From Seleniibacterium sp963677135 (GTDB taxonomy: Bacteria > Desulfobacterota > Desulfuromonadia > Desulfuromonadales > Geopsychrobacteraceae), in NCBI GenBank assembly GCA_963677135.2, contig CAXXLS010000009.1, positions 310,001-374,000 on the forward strand: a stretch of DNA of 64,000 bases, in the 5' to 3' direction. The position numbers and the translations under genes were made by a program. This document shows positions 25,069-33,424 of this stretch, piece by piece; position 1 is the stretch's first letter, and every line of letters starts with the position of its first letter. A model generated the notes under the pieces. It saw nothing but the letters and a program-made list of their open reading frames with translations, was not told the DNA's origin and ran no database searches.

Positions 25069-26432
25069 CCAGGAATAAACAGCCAGGACATATTCTTGTT
25101 ATCGACGATGACCGGGCCTTGTGCGATCTTCTCGAAGAGGATCTCGGCCGGCGCGGTCACCAGGTCTACAGTGCCTTGAACGTCGGCGCCGCCCGGGAAC
25201 TGATCCGTCAGCATGACGTTGATATCGTGCTGACCGATCTGAATATGCCCGGGGTCAACGGTATCGATTTCTGTGCCGAGCTCCATGAGAACCGCCCGGA
25301 TCTTCCGGTTGTGATCATGACCGCTTTCGGCAGCCTGGAAACGGCAATTTCCGCCCTGCGGGCCGGGGCCTACGATTTCGTCACCAAACCGGTCGACCTC
25401 GACCTGCTGTCCATTGCCCTGGAACGGGCCCTGCAGCATCGGCTGCTTCAGGAACGGGTCCGACTGCTTGACGAACAGGTTCGGCGCCAGCAGCCGGATG
25501 ATGACCTGATGGGCGAAAGCCCGGCGCTACTCACCATCAAGGAGCAGATTGTCCGGATTGCCGATCTTGACACCTCGGTTCTTATCAGCGGCGAAAGCGG
25601 GACCGGCAAGGAGCTGGTCGCCCGGGCTCTGCACCGTCAGAGCCGGCGTAAAGAGGGTCCGTTCGTGGCCATCAACTGCGCGGCTCTGCCCGAGAGTCTT
25701 CTCGAAAGTGAGCTGTTCGGGCATGTGCGCGGGGCCTTTACCGATGCCCGGGAAAGCCGCAAAGGTCTGTTCGTCGAAGCCTCCGGCGGTACCCTGCTGC
25801 TCGATGAAATCGGCGAAATGCCGCTGGCGCTTCAGCCCAAGCTGCTCCGGGTCCTGGAGGATCACAAGGTTCGTCCCCTGGGGGGAAGCCAGGAGATCGA
25901 TTGCAATGTCCGGGTCATCGCCGCCAGCCATCGTGATCTGAGTGAAGCGGTCGCCAAGGGAAGCTTCAGGAACGATCTCTTTTACCGCCTTAACGTGATT
26001 CAGCTCGAGCTGCCGCCCTTGCGGCAGCGCGGCAACGATATCCTGCTGCTCGCCCAGAAATTCGTCATTGAGCTCAGCCAGCGGTTCAACAAGTCGGTGA
26101 CCGGACTCTCTCAGCCGGCCGCCGCCTGCCTGCTTGCCTATCATTGGCCCGGCAATATCCGCGAATTGCGGAATGTCATAGAACGGGCCATCGCTCTGAC
26201 TCTGCACGATCAGCTCACCGTTGAAGACCTGCCGGAGCAGTTGCGCCATCCGGCGGGGACCACCACGGTGCCCAACAGCCTGGTCGATCCCGGCAGCATC
26301 CTGCCCCTGGAGGAGATGGAGCGACGCTATATCCATCAAGTCCTGGAGCAGCTTGACGGCAACCGCACCCTGGCGGCAAAACTCCTGGGTGTCGACCGGA
26401 AGACTCTGTACCGCAAGCTCAAAGAAGAATGA
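25065..26432 (+). CDS. NtrC-family sigma-54 activator with GAFTDA loop
   Basis: A 455-residue response regulator that activates sigma-54 promoters. The receiver domain has IDDD at its start and Asp58 in VLTDLNMPG as phosphoacceptor. The AAA+ domain has Walker A GESGTGKELVARALH and Walker B LLLDEIGEM. The sigma-54 contact loop reads GAFTDA instead of GAFTGA: the essential Phe and Thr are kept while the second glycine is Asp. The C-terminal Fis-type helix-turn-helix is ERRYIHQVLEQLDGNRTLAA then KLLGVDRKTLYRKLKEE. The start overlaps the kinase stop (ATGA). A sigma-54 promoter with a dyad upstream lies 200 bases after its stop, making the receiver/DegP genes likely targets. Confidence 0.95.
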   Translation: MTRNKQPGHILVIDDDRALCDLLEEDLGRRGHQVYSALNVGAARELIRQHDVDIVLTDLNMPGVNGIDFCAELHENRPDLPVVIMTAFGSLETAISALRAGAYDFVTKPVDLDLLSIALERALQHRLLQERVRLLDEQVRRQQPDDDLMGESPALLTIKEQIVRIADLDTSVLISGESGTGKELVARALHRQSRRKEGPFVAINCAALPESLLESELFGHVRGAFTDARESRKGLFVEASGGTLLLDEIGEMPLALQPKLLRVLEDHKVRPLGGSQEIDCNVRVIAASHRDLSEAVAKGSFRNDLFYRLNVIQLELPPLRQRGNDILLLAQKFVIELSQRFNKSVTGLSQPAAACLLAYHWPGNIRELRNVIERAIALTLHDQLTVEDLPEQLRHPAGTTTVPNSLVDPGSILPLEEMERRYIHQVLEQLDGNRTLAAKLLGVDRKTLYRKLKEE

Positions 26433-26545
26433 TCACTGCTCCGCCGTAAGGTTTTACCCCGTTCCCCTCTTCCCCTTATGTATGACCTCACTGTCCCCCG
26501 GCCGTAACATCTTGAGTACCTTGCCAGACGATGGCGGGCGGGTAG

Positions 26546-26580
26546 CGGGGCAAAAATCCACATTGGGGCATTTTGCCCCG
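26546..26580 (+). promoter_or_regulatory. Probable enhancer (activator site) for the sigma-54 promoter
   Basis: CGGGGCAAAA (26546-26555) and its exact reverse complement (26571-26580) are 15 bases apart. A third copy of GGGGCA (26565-26570) makes a tight dyad GGGGCA-TTT-TGCCCC. It lies 42-76 bases upstream of the -24 box, as expected for NtrC-type activators. No T-tract follows, so a terminator is less likely. Confidence 0.55.
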
Positions 26581-26621
26581 GCCGTTGGCGGCATAACGAC
26601 CGATTTTTCGCGCTTTAAAAT

Positions 26622-26637
26622 TGGCACAGGCTTTGCT
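26622..26637 (+). promoter_or_regulatory. Sigma-54 promoter of receiver protein-degP
   Basis: TGGCAC-N5-TTGCT is a full match to the -24/-12 consensus (GG and GC at the required spacing). It is 43 bases before the receiver gene start and directly downstream of an NtrC-type gene. Confidence 0.8.
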
Positions 26638-26679
26638 CTCTTAAAAGGCAAGTGACATGGCTCTTTATGGAGAGAACAG

Positions 26680-27096
26680 ATGGAAGCACTCAAACTCGAT
26701 ACCCATCCGCACATTGTTCTGGCAGAGGATGACAGGGAACTGCGCGACCTGCTGCTGTTTGTGCTGACCCGGGCCGGTTACCGGGTGACTGTCTGTGAAA
26801 ACGGGCTTCAGCTGCTTGAGATGCTGGAAGACGCCACAGAGATCGACCTGGTGATCAGCGACCTGCGCATGCCGGCCCTGACCGGGCTTGAAGTCCTCGA
26901 AAGTCAGAACGGAAACCCGACCCGCCCGCCGTTTATCTGCATGACGGCGTTCGGTGATGATAAGACTCATCAGGAAGCGCGCAAGCTTGGTGCTGCCGCG
27001 ACGATTGACAAGCCGTTTGATCTGGATCGGATGCTCGAGTTGGTTCATGACATTTCTCTCCATAAAGACGAGAACAATCTGTCTTCAAGGAGTTGA
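26680..27096 (+). CDS. Single-domain response regulator (CheY-like receiver)
   Basis: A 138-residue protein consisting of one receiver domain and a short tail. It has the acidic pair in LAEDDREL, the phosphoacceptor Asp61 in LVISDLRMPA, the Thr of CMTAFGDD and the Lys of TIDKPFDLD. There is no output domain, so it acts by protein contact or as a phosphate sink. GGAG precedes the ATG. It is the first gene after the sigma-54 promoter at 26622 and ends two bases before the degP start, so the two are one transcript. Its partner kinase may be the one encoded at 23590. Confidence 0.93.
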   Translation: MEALKLDTHPHIVLAEDDRELRDLLLFVLTRAGYRVTVCENGLQLLEMLEDATEIDLVISDLRMPALTGLEVLESQNGNPTRPPFICMTAFGDDKTHQEARKLGAAATIDKPFDLDRMLELVHDISLHKDENNLSSRS

Positions 27097-27098
27097 CT

Positions 27099-28553
27099 AT
27101 GAAAATCAATAAGCGTCTGTTTCTGATCCTCTTCGCAAGCCTCCTGACGGTCGCTTTAAATGCGGGTGCTTTTGTCCTTCCGGCGGCCGCCAAGGACGGG
27201 GGAATCGAAAGTCTCAGGGAATCGGGGAAAGCATTCCGCAGTGTCGCCAAACAGGTGTCCCCGGCCGTGGTTTTTATCCAGGTTGAAAAGGAAGTCGAAC
27301 AGCAGGCCTCAAATCCGTTCGAGGGAACTCCGTTCGGGGATGAGTTTTTCCGCCGCTTTTTCGGGCAGCCCCCGCAGCAGCAGGCTCCCCAGAATGCTCC
27401 CAAGCGGAGGGCTTCCGGCCAGGGATCCGGATTTCTGATCTCCGGAGATGGCTACATCATGACCAACAACCATGTTGTCGGCGGTGCCGACAAGGTGACG
27501 GTTCAGTTGCTGGACGGGCGTGAATTCGATGCCGAAATCATCGGGACCGATCCCCCTACCGATGTTGCCCTGATCAAGATCGAGGCTGACGAAAAGCTGC
27601 CTTATCTGCCCCTCGGTGATTCCGACCGGCTGGAAGTCGGTGACTGGGTGCTGGCCTTCGGCAACCCCTTTGGCCTGTCCCACACCCTGACGGCCGGGAT
27701 CGTCAGCGCCAAGGGGCGCAGTGGTATCGGCCTGACCGACTACGAAAACTTTATTCAGACCGATGCCGCCATCAACCCGGGAAATTCCGGTGGCCCGCTT
27801 GTCAATCTTGACGGCGAGGTAGTCGGGATGAATACCGCGATCTTCAGCCGCAGCGGCGGTTACATGGGAATCGGTTTTGCCATACCGATCAACATGGCCA
27901 AAAACATCCGTACCCAACTGGTTGAGCACGGGACCGTCAAGCGGGGCCGGCTCGGGGTTTATATTCAGGATTTGACCAAGGAGCTTGCGGAATCCTTCGG
28001 TATCGATCAGCGTGAAGGTATCCTGGTCGCCCAGGTCATGGACGATTCTCCGGCCGAAGAGGCCGGCCTCAAACAGGGCGATATCATTCTGGAACTTGAT
28101 GGCGACAAGGTGGACAAGGTGGCTTCGTTCCGCAACCGGGTTTCGCTGACCGCACCTGGAACCAAGATCAAGCTGCTGGTGCTGCGGGACGGTAAGAAGA
28201 AAACCTTCACCGCGAGGGTCGGCGAAATGGACGGCGTCAAGGAATCCCAGCCCGCCGCCACCGATCAGTTGCCAAAACTGGGAATGACCCTGCAGAAGCT
28301 GACTCCCGAGCTGGCGCAACAGCTCGGCTATGAAAACGCCAAGGGGGTCGTGGTGACCGCCGTCGAGTCGGGTTCACTGGCAGCCCGGGCAGGAATCCGG
28401 CGCGGCGACCTGATTGAAGAGGTCAACCGTACCGAGGTCGGCGATCCTGACCAGGTCAAGAAACTGATTTCGGAAAGTAAAAAGAAAACTGTCCTGTTAC
28501 TGGTCCGGCAGGGCGAGGCCAGCCGTTACCTGGCTCTCAAGCTGGATGACTGA
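27099..28553 (+). CDS. degP: Periplasmic serine protease, DegP/HtrA family
   Basis: A 484-residue Do-like protease/chaperone that degrades misfolded envelope proteins. The signal peptide ends near PAAA-KDGG. The trypsin-like domain carries the triad His in MTNNHVVGGADKV, Asp in PTDVALIKIE and Ser in GNSGGPLVNLDG. Two PDZ domains follow (LGVYIQDLTKELAESFGI ... SPAEEAGLKQGDIILELDGD, and LGMTLQKLTPELAQQLGY ... GSLAARAGIRRGDLIEEVNR). The Gln/Pro-rich linker near residue 90 (QPPQQQAPQNAPKRR) is part of the LA loop. The ATG at 27099 has AAGGAG 6 bases before it. Expression from a sigma-54 promoter is unusual for degP, which is controlled by sigma-E and Cpx in enteric bacteria. Confidence 0.96.
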   Translation: MKINKRLFLILFASLLTVALNAGAFVLPAAAKDGGIESLRESGKAFRSVAKQVSPAVVFIQVEKEVEQQASNPFEGTPFGDEFFRRFFGQPPQQQAPQNAPKRRASGQGSGFLISGDGYIMTNNHVVGGADKVTVQLLDGREFDAEIIGTDPPTDVALIKIEADEKLPYLPLGDSDRLEVGDWVLAFGNPFGLSHTLTAGIVSAKGRSGIGLTDYENFIQTDAAINPGNSGGPLVNLDGEVVGMNTAIFSRSGGYMGIGFAIPINMAKNIRTQLVEHGTVKRGRLGVYIQDLTKELAESFGIDQREGILVAQVMDDSPAEEAGLKQGDIILELDGDKVDKVASFRNRVSLTAPGTKIKLLVLRDGKKKTFTARVGEMDGVKESQPAATDQLPKLGMTLQKLTPELAQQLGYENAKGVVVTAVESGSLAARAGIRRGDLIEEVNRTEVGDPDQVKKLISESKKKTVLLLVRQGEASRYLALKLDD

Positions 28554-28563
28554 GCAACCAAGA

Positions 28564-28597
28564 GGGCATGTGGCGCACTGCTCAGCGCCACATGGCC
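28564..28597 (+). repeat. Hairpin directly after degP
   Basis: CATGTGGCGC and GCGCCACATG form a 10-bp stem with an 8-base loop, extendable by GGG/CCC with one bulge. There is no T-tract; it may stabilise the mRNA 3' end, since a proper terminator follows at 28638. Confidence 0.6.
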
Positions 28598-28637
28598 CAT
28601 TACATAGATTTGAACGTTACCTCCTACGTTCATTTTT

Positions 28638-28670
28638 GGGGAATCAGCAGGGTTCCCCATTTTTTTTGCT
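28638..28670 (+). terminator. Intrinsic terminator after degP
   Basis: GGGGAA (28638-28643) pairs with TTCCCC (28653-28658), followed by A and then eight Ts and a second T-run. Confidence 0.85.
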
Positions 28671-28735
28671 TTTTTCCATAGCGGGAGTATGCTCTACTAT
28701 TAGAGATCCATTAACGCTATCTACAGGAATATATT

Positions 28736-29050
28736 ATGAAATGGAAATTTATAATCGGCCTGATTCTGCTTATCCCGGTCCTGATTTTCGCTGTTCAGAA
28801 CAGTCATACCGTGGGGATTCGCTTCGTCCAGTGGGAATACGAGGTGCCCGTCGCCCTGCTGGCCTATGTGAGCCTGGCGCTCGGGATGATTCTGGGCATC
28901 CTGTACAGCTATGTTGGTCGCGTGCGCAAGAACAGAAATGAAAAGCGGCGTCAGCAGGCCGCGTCGGAGTCGGTGGCTTCTGCCGAACCGGCAACGGTCC
29001 AGGAGGATGTACCTGAGCAGGCGGAGCCGGTTGGTTCAGATAAGATTTAG
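28736..29050 (+). CDS. LapA/DUF1049-domain inner-membrane protein
   Basis: A 104-residue protein with two membrane helices, about 5-22 (FIIGLILLIPVLIFAVQN) and 40-61 (VALLAYVSLALGMILGILYS). The family hallmark between them is FAVQNSHTVGIRFVQWEYEV. A basic coiled segment (RVRKNRNEKRRQQ) and an acidic tail follow on the cytoplasmic side. LapA-type proteins (with LapB in E. coli) are linked to lipopolysaccharide assembly and envelope stress; no lapB is adjacent here, so the role is only suggested. It is flanked by terminators on both sides and so is probably monocistronic. Confidence 0.85.
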   Translation: MKWKFIIGLILLIPVLIFAVQNSHTVGIRFVQWEYEVPVALLAYVSLALGMILGILYSYVGRVRKNRNEKRRQQAASESVASAEPATVQEDVPEQAEPVGSDKI

Positions 29051-29068
29051 CCTGATCACATATCCCAA

Positions 29069-29104
29069 AAAAGACGATACCGGCCGTTTCCGGTATCGTC
29101 TTTT
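29069..29104. terminator. Bidirectional terminator between lapA and the ZIP gene
   Basis: A perfect 15-bp stem (29069-29083 with 29090-29104, core GACGATACCGG) with a six-base loop. It has TTTT on the exit side of the plus strand and AAAA on the entry side, so it can also serve the convergent minus-strand gene. Confidence 0.92.
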
Positions 29105-29163
29105 CATATCTCCGAACAGGTTTTAAAGCAGGGCTGGGTGATTAAAAAGAACAGCGCCCGGAC

Positions 29164-29976
29164 CTACCCCAGAGCGACATCAAGCATCATCATAATGGTA
29201 AAGCCGAGCATGACGCCGAAGGTGGCCTGATCCGTGTATTCCCCCTGCTGGGATTCGGGGATAACCTCTTCAACAACAACGAAGATCATGGCTCCGGCGG
29301 CGAAGGCCAGGGCAAAGGGGAGAATCGGCCGGGCGTAGGCGACCATGGCGGCCCCGACCACTCCGGCCAGGATTTCCACCATGCCGGACAGCTGGCCGAT
29401 AAAAAAGCTGCGGTGGCGGGTTAGCCCCTCTCGGCGCAAGGGGATAGAGACCGCCAGTCCTTCCGGAAAATTCTGCAGGCCGATACCCATGGCCAGGGCG
29501 GCGGCTCCGGCCAGCGAGGCCTCCGGGAACCCGGCCGCCGCAGCGCCGAAGGCCACCCCGACAGCGAGGCCCTCGGGAATGTTATGCATGGTGATGGCCA
29601 GCACCAGCAAGGTGCTGCGGCGCCAGCTGGTTTCGATCCCTTCGGCCTCCGATCGCGGAAAATTCAGGTGCAGGTGGGGGAGAAACTTGTCGATCAGGCG
29701 CAGGAATCCGCCCCCGCACATGAAGCCCAATGCAACCACCAGCCAGGCCGGCAGCCATTGTCCCTCAGCCATCTTCAGGGCCGGGGCCAGGAGGGACCAG
29801 AAGCTCGCGGCGATCATGACGCCGGCCGCAAAACCGAGCATGGTATCGAGCATCTTGCGGCTGGGCGTCTGTTGCAGGTAGACGACGGCAGCCCCGAGGG
29901 CGGTCATGGCCCAGGTGAACAGGGTCGCGAAAAAAGCTTGCCAGATCGGATGCATTGCCAGAAATGATGTGGACAT
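29164..29976 (-). CDS. ZIP-family metal transporter (ZupT/GufA-like)
   Basis: A 270-residue inner-membrane transporter for divalent metals, probably zinc, possibly iron or manganese. Eight membrane helices can be traced. The metal-binding helices carry HNIPEGLAVGVAFGA (helix 4) and QNFPEGLAVSIPLRREG (helix 5), and a late VVVEEVIPESQQG holds further acidic ligands. The loop before helix 4 has a short His stretch (KFLPHLHLNFPRSE). The replacement of His by Gln in the second motif (QNFPEG) is common in the GufA subgroup. The gene is monocistronic, converging on lapA. Confidence 0.93.
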   Translation of the reverse strand: MSTSFLAMHPIWQAFFATLFTWAMTALGAAVVYLQQTPSRKMLDTMLGFAAGVMIAASFWSLLAPALKMAEGQWLPAWLVVALGFMCGGGFLRLIDKFLPHLHLNFPRSEAEGIETSWRRSTLLVLAITMHNIPEGLAVGVAFGAAAAGFPEASLAGAAALAMGIGLQNFPEGLAVSIPLRREGLTRHRSFFIGQLSGMVEILAGVVGAAMVAYARPILPFALAFAAGAMIFVVVEEVIPESQQGEYTDQATFGVMLGFTIMMMLDVALG

Positions 29977-30195
29977 AGCGAACTCCCGGACGGTTCAAAT
30001 ACAGAGATATGGTCAAACCAGCCTGAAGCGATGACTGGCACCTGTCTCCGGTACTCTTTTCATCGGTTCAGGTCAGACCGACCTTAGCATATCTGCGCGT
30101 GGAAAGGATATGTCTCCGCGCAGAATACAGGATAAAGATATGTTAGGATATCAGGATTGTTCAGGACAAACAGATTCATTCAAGGAGGTTTAAAA

Positions 30196-30942
30196 ATGGC
30201 AAAAACGATACTGATTACCGGGGCGACATCCGGTTTCGGAAAAGCGTGCGCGGAATATTTCGCTGCCAATGGCTGGCAGCTGATTCTGACCGGGCGGCGG
30301 ACCGAGCGTCTCCAGGAGCTGCAGAATCAGCTTGGCTCCGCAGTGCAAAAGATCATCTCCCTCGATGTGCGCGATCGTGACGCCGTGTTCAAAGAGCTGG
30401 GCGCCTGCGACGACGTCGATGTGCTGCTCAATAATGCCGGCCTGGCCCTGGGGCTCGAGCCGGCCTGGGATGTTGACCCCGATGACTGGGATACCATGGT
30501 CGATACCAATATCAAGGGGCTGATGAACTGCACCCGTGCACTGCTTCCAAAAATGGTCAAACGCAACAGCGGTCACATCGTCAATGTCGGTTCAGTCGCC
30601 GCATCCTGGCCTTATCCCGGTGGGAACGTGTACGGGGCGACCAAGGCCTTCGTGCAGCAGTTCAGTCGTAATTTACGCGCGGATCTGATCGGTCACGATG
30701 TCCGGGTGACAGTCATCGAGCCGGGTTTTGCGGAAAGTGAGTTCTCCAATGTCCGTTTTAAAGGAGATAGTGAGAAGGCCGCCAAGGTTTACGCCGGGAC
30801 CAGGGCTCTGACCCCCAAAGATATCGCGGAGACCGTCTATTGGGCCACGGAACGCCCGGCTCATGTCAACATCAACACCCTGGAGGTCATGTGCATCGAC
30901 CAGGCCTGGAGTCCCTTTGCCGTTCACCGGGACGACAGCTGA
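30196..30942 (+). CDS. Short-chain dehydrogenase, YdfG-like
   Basis: A 248-residue NAD(P)-dependent oxidoreductase of the classical SDR family. It has the cofactor motif TGATSGFG near residue 9, the basic pair in TGRRTERL (suggesting NADP), NNAGLALG, and the catalytic Ser, Tyr and Lys in VGSVAASWPYPGGNVYGATK. Residues around PAWDVDPDDWDTM and VTVIEPGFAESEFSNVRFKG match the YdfG group, which oxidises serine and 3-hydroxy acids or reduces malonic semialdehyde; the actual substrate is not shown by the sequence. A strong AAGGAGG ribosome site fixes the start at MAKTILITGA. Confidence 0.93.
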   Translation: MAKTILITGATSGFGKACAEYFAANGWQLILTGRRTERLQELQNQLGSAVQKIISLDVRDRDAVFKELGACDDVDVLLNNAGLALGLEPAWDVDPDDWDTMVDTNIKGLMNCTRALLPKMVKRNSGHIVNVGSVAASWPYPGGNVYGATKAFVQQFSRNLRADLIGHDVRVTVIEPGFAESEFSNVRFKGDSEKAAKVYAGTRALTPKDIAETVYWATERPAHVNINTLEVMCIDQAWSPFAVHRDDS

Positions 30943-30957
30943 GCTCGGTCCTCCTCC

Positions 30958-30998
30958 CCCTTTTCTGCTGCGGAAAGCTTTGCCGCAGCAGAAAAGGG
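30958..30998. terminator. Long perfect inverted repeat between convergent genes
   Basis: Arms of 16 bases (30958-30973 and 30983-30998, core TTTTCTGCTGCGG) are perfectly complementary around a 9-base loop that itself contains AAAGCTTT. It lacks a T-tract but sits between the convergent SDR and RelA-like genes, so a terminator role is likely. Confidence 0.65.
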
Positions 30999-31027
30999 CG
31001 GTCATGGTTCTCTTCTGAGTTCTGTCA

Positions 31028-32263
31028 TTAGAAAAGCTTGCGCTGCACAACCCTCTCCAGCTCCTGGGCGGGAGCAAAATCGGCCTTGCGCTGGAGGCAC
31101 CGGTGGCAGTCGTCGAGGGCCCGGGTATAGAGCTGCATTTCGTAGCAGGTCTGGGCCCGCCCCCAATATCCTTCGTAGCGCTGGGGCGCCATGTCGATCG
31201 CCCGGTCGTAATCCTCCAGAGACTGCTCGAACTTGCCCAGCACCCGGTAGGCCAGCCCCCTGTTGATCCAGGCCCTGAAGTTCTCATCGTTGAATTCTAT
31301 CGCTTTGCAGAAGTCGTCGAGGCCTTTCTGGTATTCGGCCAGGGCAAACAGGGCCATTCCCCGGTGGTTGTAGACCAGTGACCGGATCTGCTGATCGAGT
31401 TTCATGCGCAGCAGGCTGCTGTAGATCCCGATGGCTTTCCGGAACTGGTTGTTGCTGTGGGCTTCCAGGGCGCCCAGCATCAGAGATTCGAGCTTTCTTG
31501 ACGACATGGGGCCGGCCATTGCGTCGTCCATGGGCTCATCCGCCGGCCCCATTTCCGGTAACTGGGAAATTTCAATGGAACTGCAGACGCAGGCTCCGCT
31601 CTCAACACTTTGCCGGCGCTTCAGGCCGCGTTGGCGAATCTCCTTCTGGTGGTCCCGGATTTCCTGGAAAATGAGATCCGAGAGAGTCAGCGAAGCGTTC
31701 AGGGAGGCCAGCTTGCGGCGGATGGTATGGTTGGGCAGATCGATATCGGATTTGTAAACCAGCTCATGTTCAACTTCGGCCCAGGCTTCCTGCAGAATGG
31801 TGCGTAGCTGGATTTCACAGATACCGGCAGTAAAGGGCAGACGGCTTGCGACCGGTAACGGCGGTGTCCTGATCATGATATGGACCGAGTCATAGCCAAA
31901 CTCCCGAAAGGAGTGCTGCTCCGCCTTATGCTCCATTTCGAGGATATTGTAATGCTCCTTGATCAGGGCTTCCACGGTGTCCAGGTCTTCAAGAAACGGG
32001 CAGACGATGCGAATGCCGAGGAGGTCGGTAATTTCAACCTGCGCTGATGTTTTCCTCAGGCGGTTCAGTTTTTCCCAGTAATTTTCAAAGCGCTTGACCC
32101 GGGACTTGATGGTGACGGCGATTCCGGCCGTCTCCAGCATGTCTCTGAGGCTGATATAGAGATCGTTGATAAGAATTTCGTAAGCGGGTCTGAGGTCGGC
32201 ATAGAGCTTGGCGGTCGTGGCCCGGTCGGGAAGTGTCTGGTTCGGCACCTTGCTGACTTTCAT
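31028..32263 (-). CDS. RelA/SpoT-type nucleotide synthetase fused to TPR repeats
   Basis: A 411-residue protein. The N-terminal about 200 residues form a RelA/SpoT synthetase domain without the HD hydrolase: RVKRFENYWEKLNRLRKT (ATP site), DLLGIRIVCPFLEDLDTVEA (metal-binding Asp), FGYDSVHIMI, and the GDP/GTP-binding block CEIQLRTILQEAWAEVEHEL ending VYKSD. After a linker with a CVCSS motif, three or more TPR units occupy about 270-400 (YNHRGMALFALAEYQKGLDD, WINRGLAYRVLGKFEQSLED, YWGRAQTCYEMQLYTRALDD). It would make (p)ppGpp or a related nucleotide, with the TPRs as a protein-binding regulator. The ATG at 32263 has GAGG at proper spacing. No cognate hydrolase or antitoxin-like partner is obvious. 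Confidence 0.88.
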   Translation of the reverse strand: MKVSKVPNQTLPDRATTAKLYADLRPAYEILINDLYISLRDMLETAGIAVTIKSRVKRFENYWEKLNRLRKTSAQVEITDLLGIRIVCPFLEDLDTVEALIKEHYNILEMEHKAEQHSFREFGYDSVHIMIRTPPLPVASRLPFTAGICEIQLRTILQEAWAEVEHELVYKSDIDLPNHTIRRKLASLNASLTLSDLIFQEIRDHQKEIRQRGLKRRQSVESGACVCSSIEISQLPEMGPADEPMDDAMAGPMSSRKLESLMLGALEAHSNNQFRKAIGIYSSLLRMKLDQQIRSLVYNHRGMALFALAEYQKGLDDFCKAIEFNDENFRAWINRGLAYRVLGKFEQSLEDYDRAIDMAPQRYEGYWGRAQTCYEMQLYTRALDDCHRCLQRKADFAPAQELERVVQRKLF

Positions 32264-32480
32264 GGGCATACCTCGCTGGGTCCGGACGGATGCGGGATAC
32301 TGGCTATTGTCCCTGGGTGGTGACTTGGCTCCTGCTACTATACCTGCTACCATGACGCTTTCAAATAACTTTCTCTTAAGTCGTTGATTTTCGGACTAAA
32401 GATTATCAGGAGAGCGCCGATAAGTAACCCAGGAACGGATCTCCTATGTGACCAGAATCATCCAGGGAAGGATTGCGACG

Positions 32481-33200
32481 ATGGCCGATCTGAAAGTGGG
32501 CGGGCCCCGAGCCTATCAACCCTATCGTGAGGTTGAAGCGGTTCCTGCCTATCCCAACATCAATCCACAGCAACCGCATGAACGGTATCCGGTCTCCCCT
32601 TATCCCGATGGCGCGGGCAGAGATGATCAGCCCCGGCGCAGATTTCGAGCGATGCGGCGGCTGATCGATGAACTCAAGAAAACCAGCACCATCAGCCGGG
32701 TGGACTACCAGACGGCTGAAGCCGAGTTGCGTGAGGTCGGCAGTACCATCGCCGAACAGGAACTGGTTCCCCTGCTACTGGCCCATAAAATGACCATCGC
32801 CGAGGTGGAGTCCCTGTTCCTGTCAATGCGTCAGCAGCTTGCGCAGCCGGATCTGCGGACCGGGGCCTCCCTGCCCGAGGAGCGCAATTTTTTACCGGTC
32901 TTCGTCCCGGGGCTGCTTGAAGGGCTCCTCTGCTTCCAGCAACTGACGTTGCCGCCAGCCGTGGGCAATGCGCAGATAGCGCAATTTCTTGGTGATGAAG
33001 GTCTTTATAGCACGATCGATCATAGGGTCGGGCTTGAAATAATTAAAACTAGTGAAGGGTCCGATGCGCTGTCCCTGAATATCCGGCTGCTGGTTGCTAT
33101 CGGGGAAGTCGATGATGCCGGCAGGCGGGTGTTGCTTTATCAGCGTCCCGACGGTAGTTATGGGCTTTACGCCGACAAGCATATTGATCTGTCCATCTGA
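32481..33200 (+). CDS. Conserved-looking protein of unknown function
   Basis: A 239-residue soluble protein, divergent from the RelA-TPR gene. I do not recognise a family. The first about 50 residues are Pro/Tyr-rich and probably disordered (AYQPYREVEAVPAYPNINPQ). A basic helix (RRRFRAMRRLIDELKKT) and further helices follow to about residue 110. The C-terminal half is mixed, with FLPVFVPGLLEGLLCFQQL and a beta-rich end (RRVLLYQRPDGSYGLYADKH). There is no signal peptide or membrane helix. AAGGATTGCGACG precedes the ATG at 32481. A role together with the divergent synthetase is possible but unsupported beyond position. Confidence 0.65.
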   Translation: MADLKVGGPRAYQPYREVEAVPAYPNINPQQPHERYPVSPYPDGAGRDDQPRRRFRAMRRLIDELKKTSTISRVDYQTAEAELREVGSTIAEQELVPLLLAHKMTIAEVESLFLSMRQQLAQPDLRTGASLPEERNFLPVFVPGLLEGLLCFQQLTLPPAVGNAQIAQFLGDEGLYSTIDHRVGLEIIKTSEGSDALSLNIRLLVAIGEVDDAGRRVLLYQRPDGSYGLYADKHIDLSI

Positions 33201-33424
33201 CTGCCGATCCGGAATTCGCACGGTCTCTCATGCACAACCATCACCATGGCAAAGTCGCGCCCCCTTTTGAAATGCCTCATTTCCCAGGGAATTCTGCCGC
33301 TTAGATTCTGAACCAGAGATAAATTTCATTTGCATGATTGACGGTTTGGGCATAAGTTGGGCCCTTTCTGACCAATTTGCAGCGTCACTGGCAGGCTGCG
33401 GACGATTTTTGAAGGAGTATTGTT

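Noticed and set aside
26546..26580. The GGGGCA dyad as terminator of the NtrC gene
   Set aside because: No T-run follows it and it lies at enhancer distance from a perfect sigma-54 promoter.
28564..28597. The hairpin right after degP as the main terminator
   Set aside because: It has no T-tract; the hairpin at 28638 followed by eight Ts is the better terminator.
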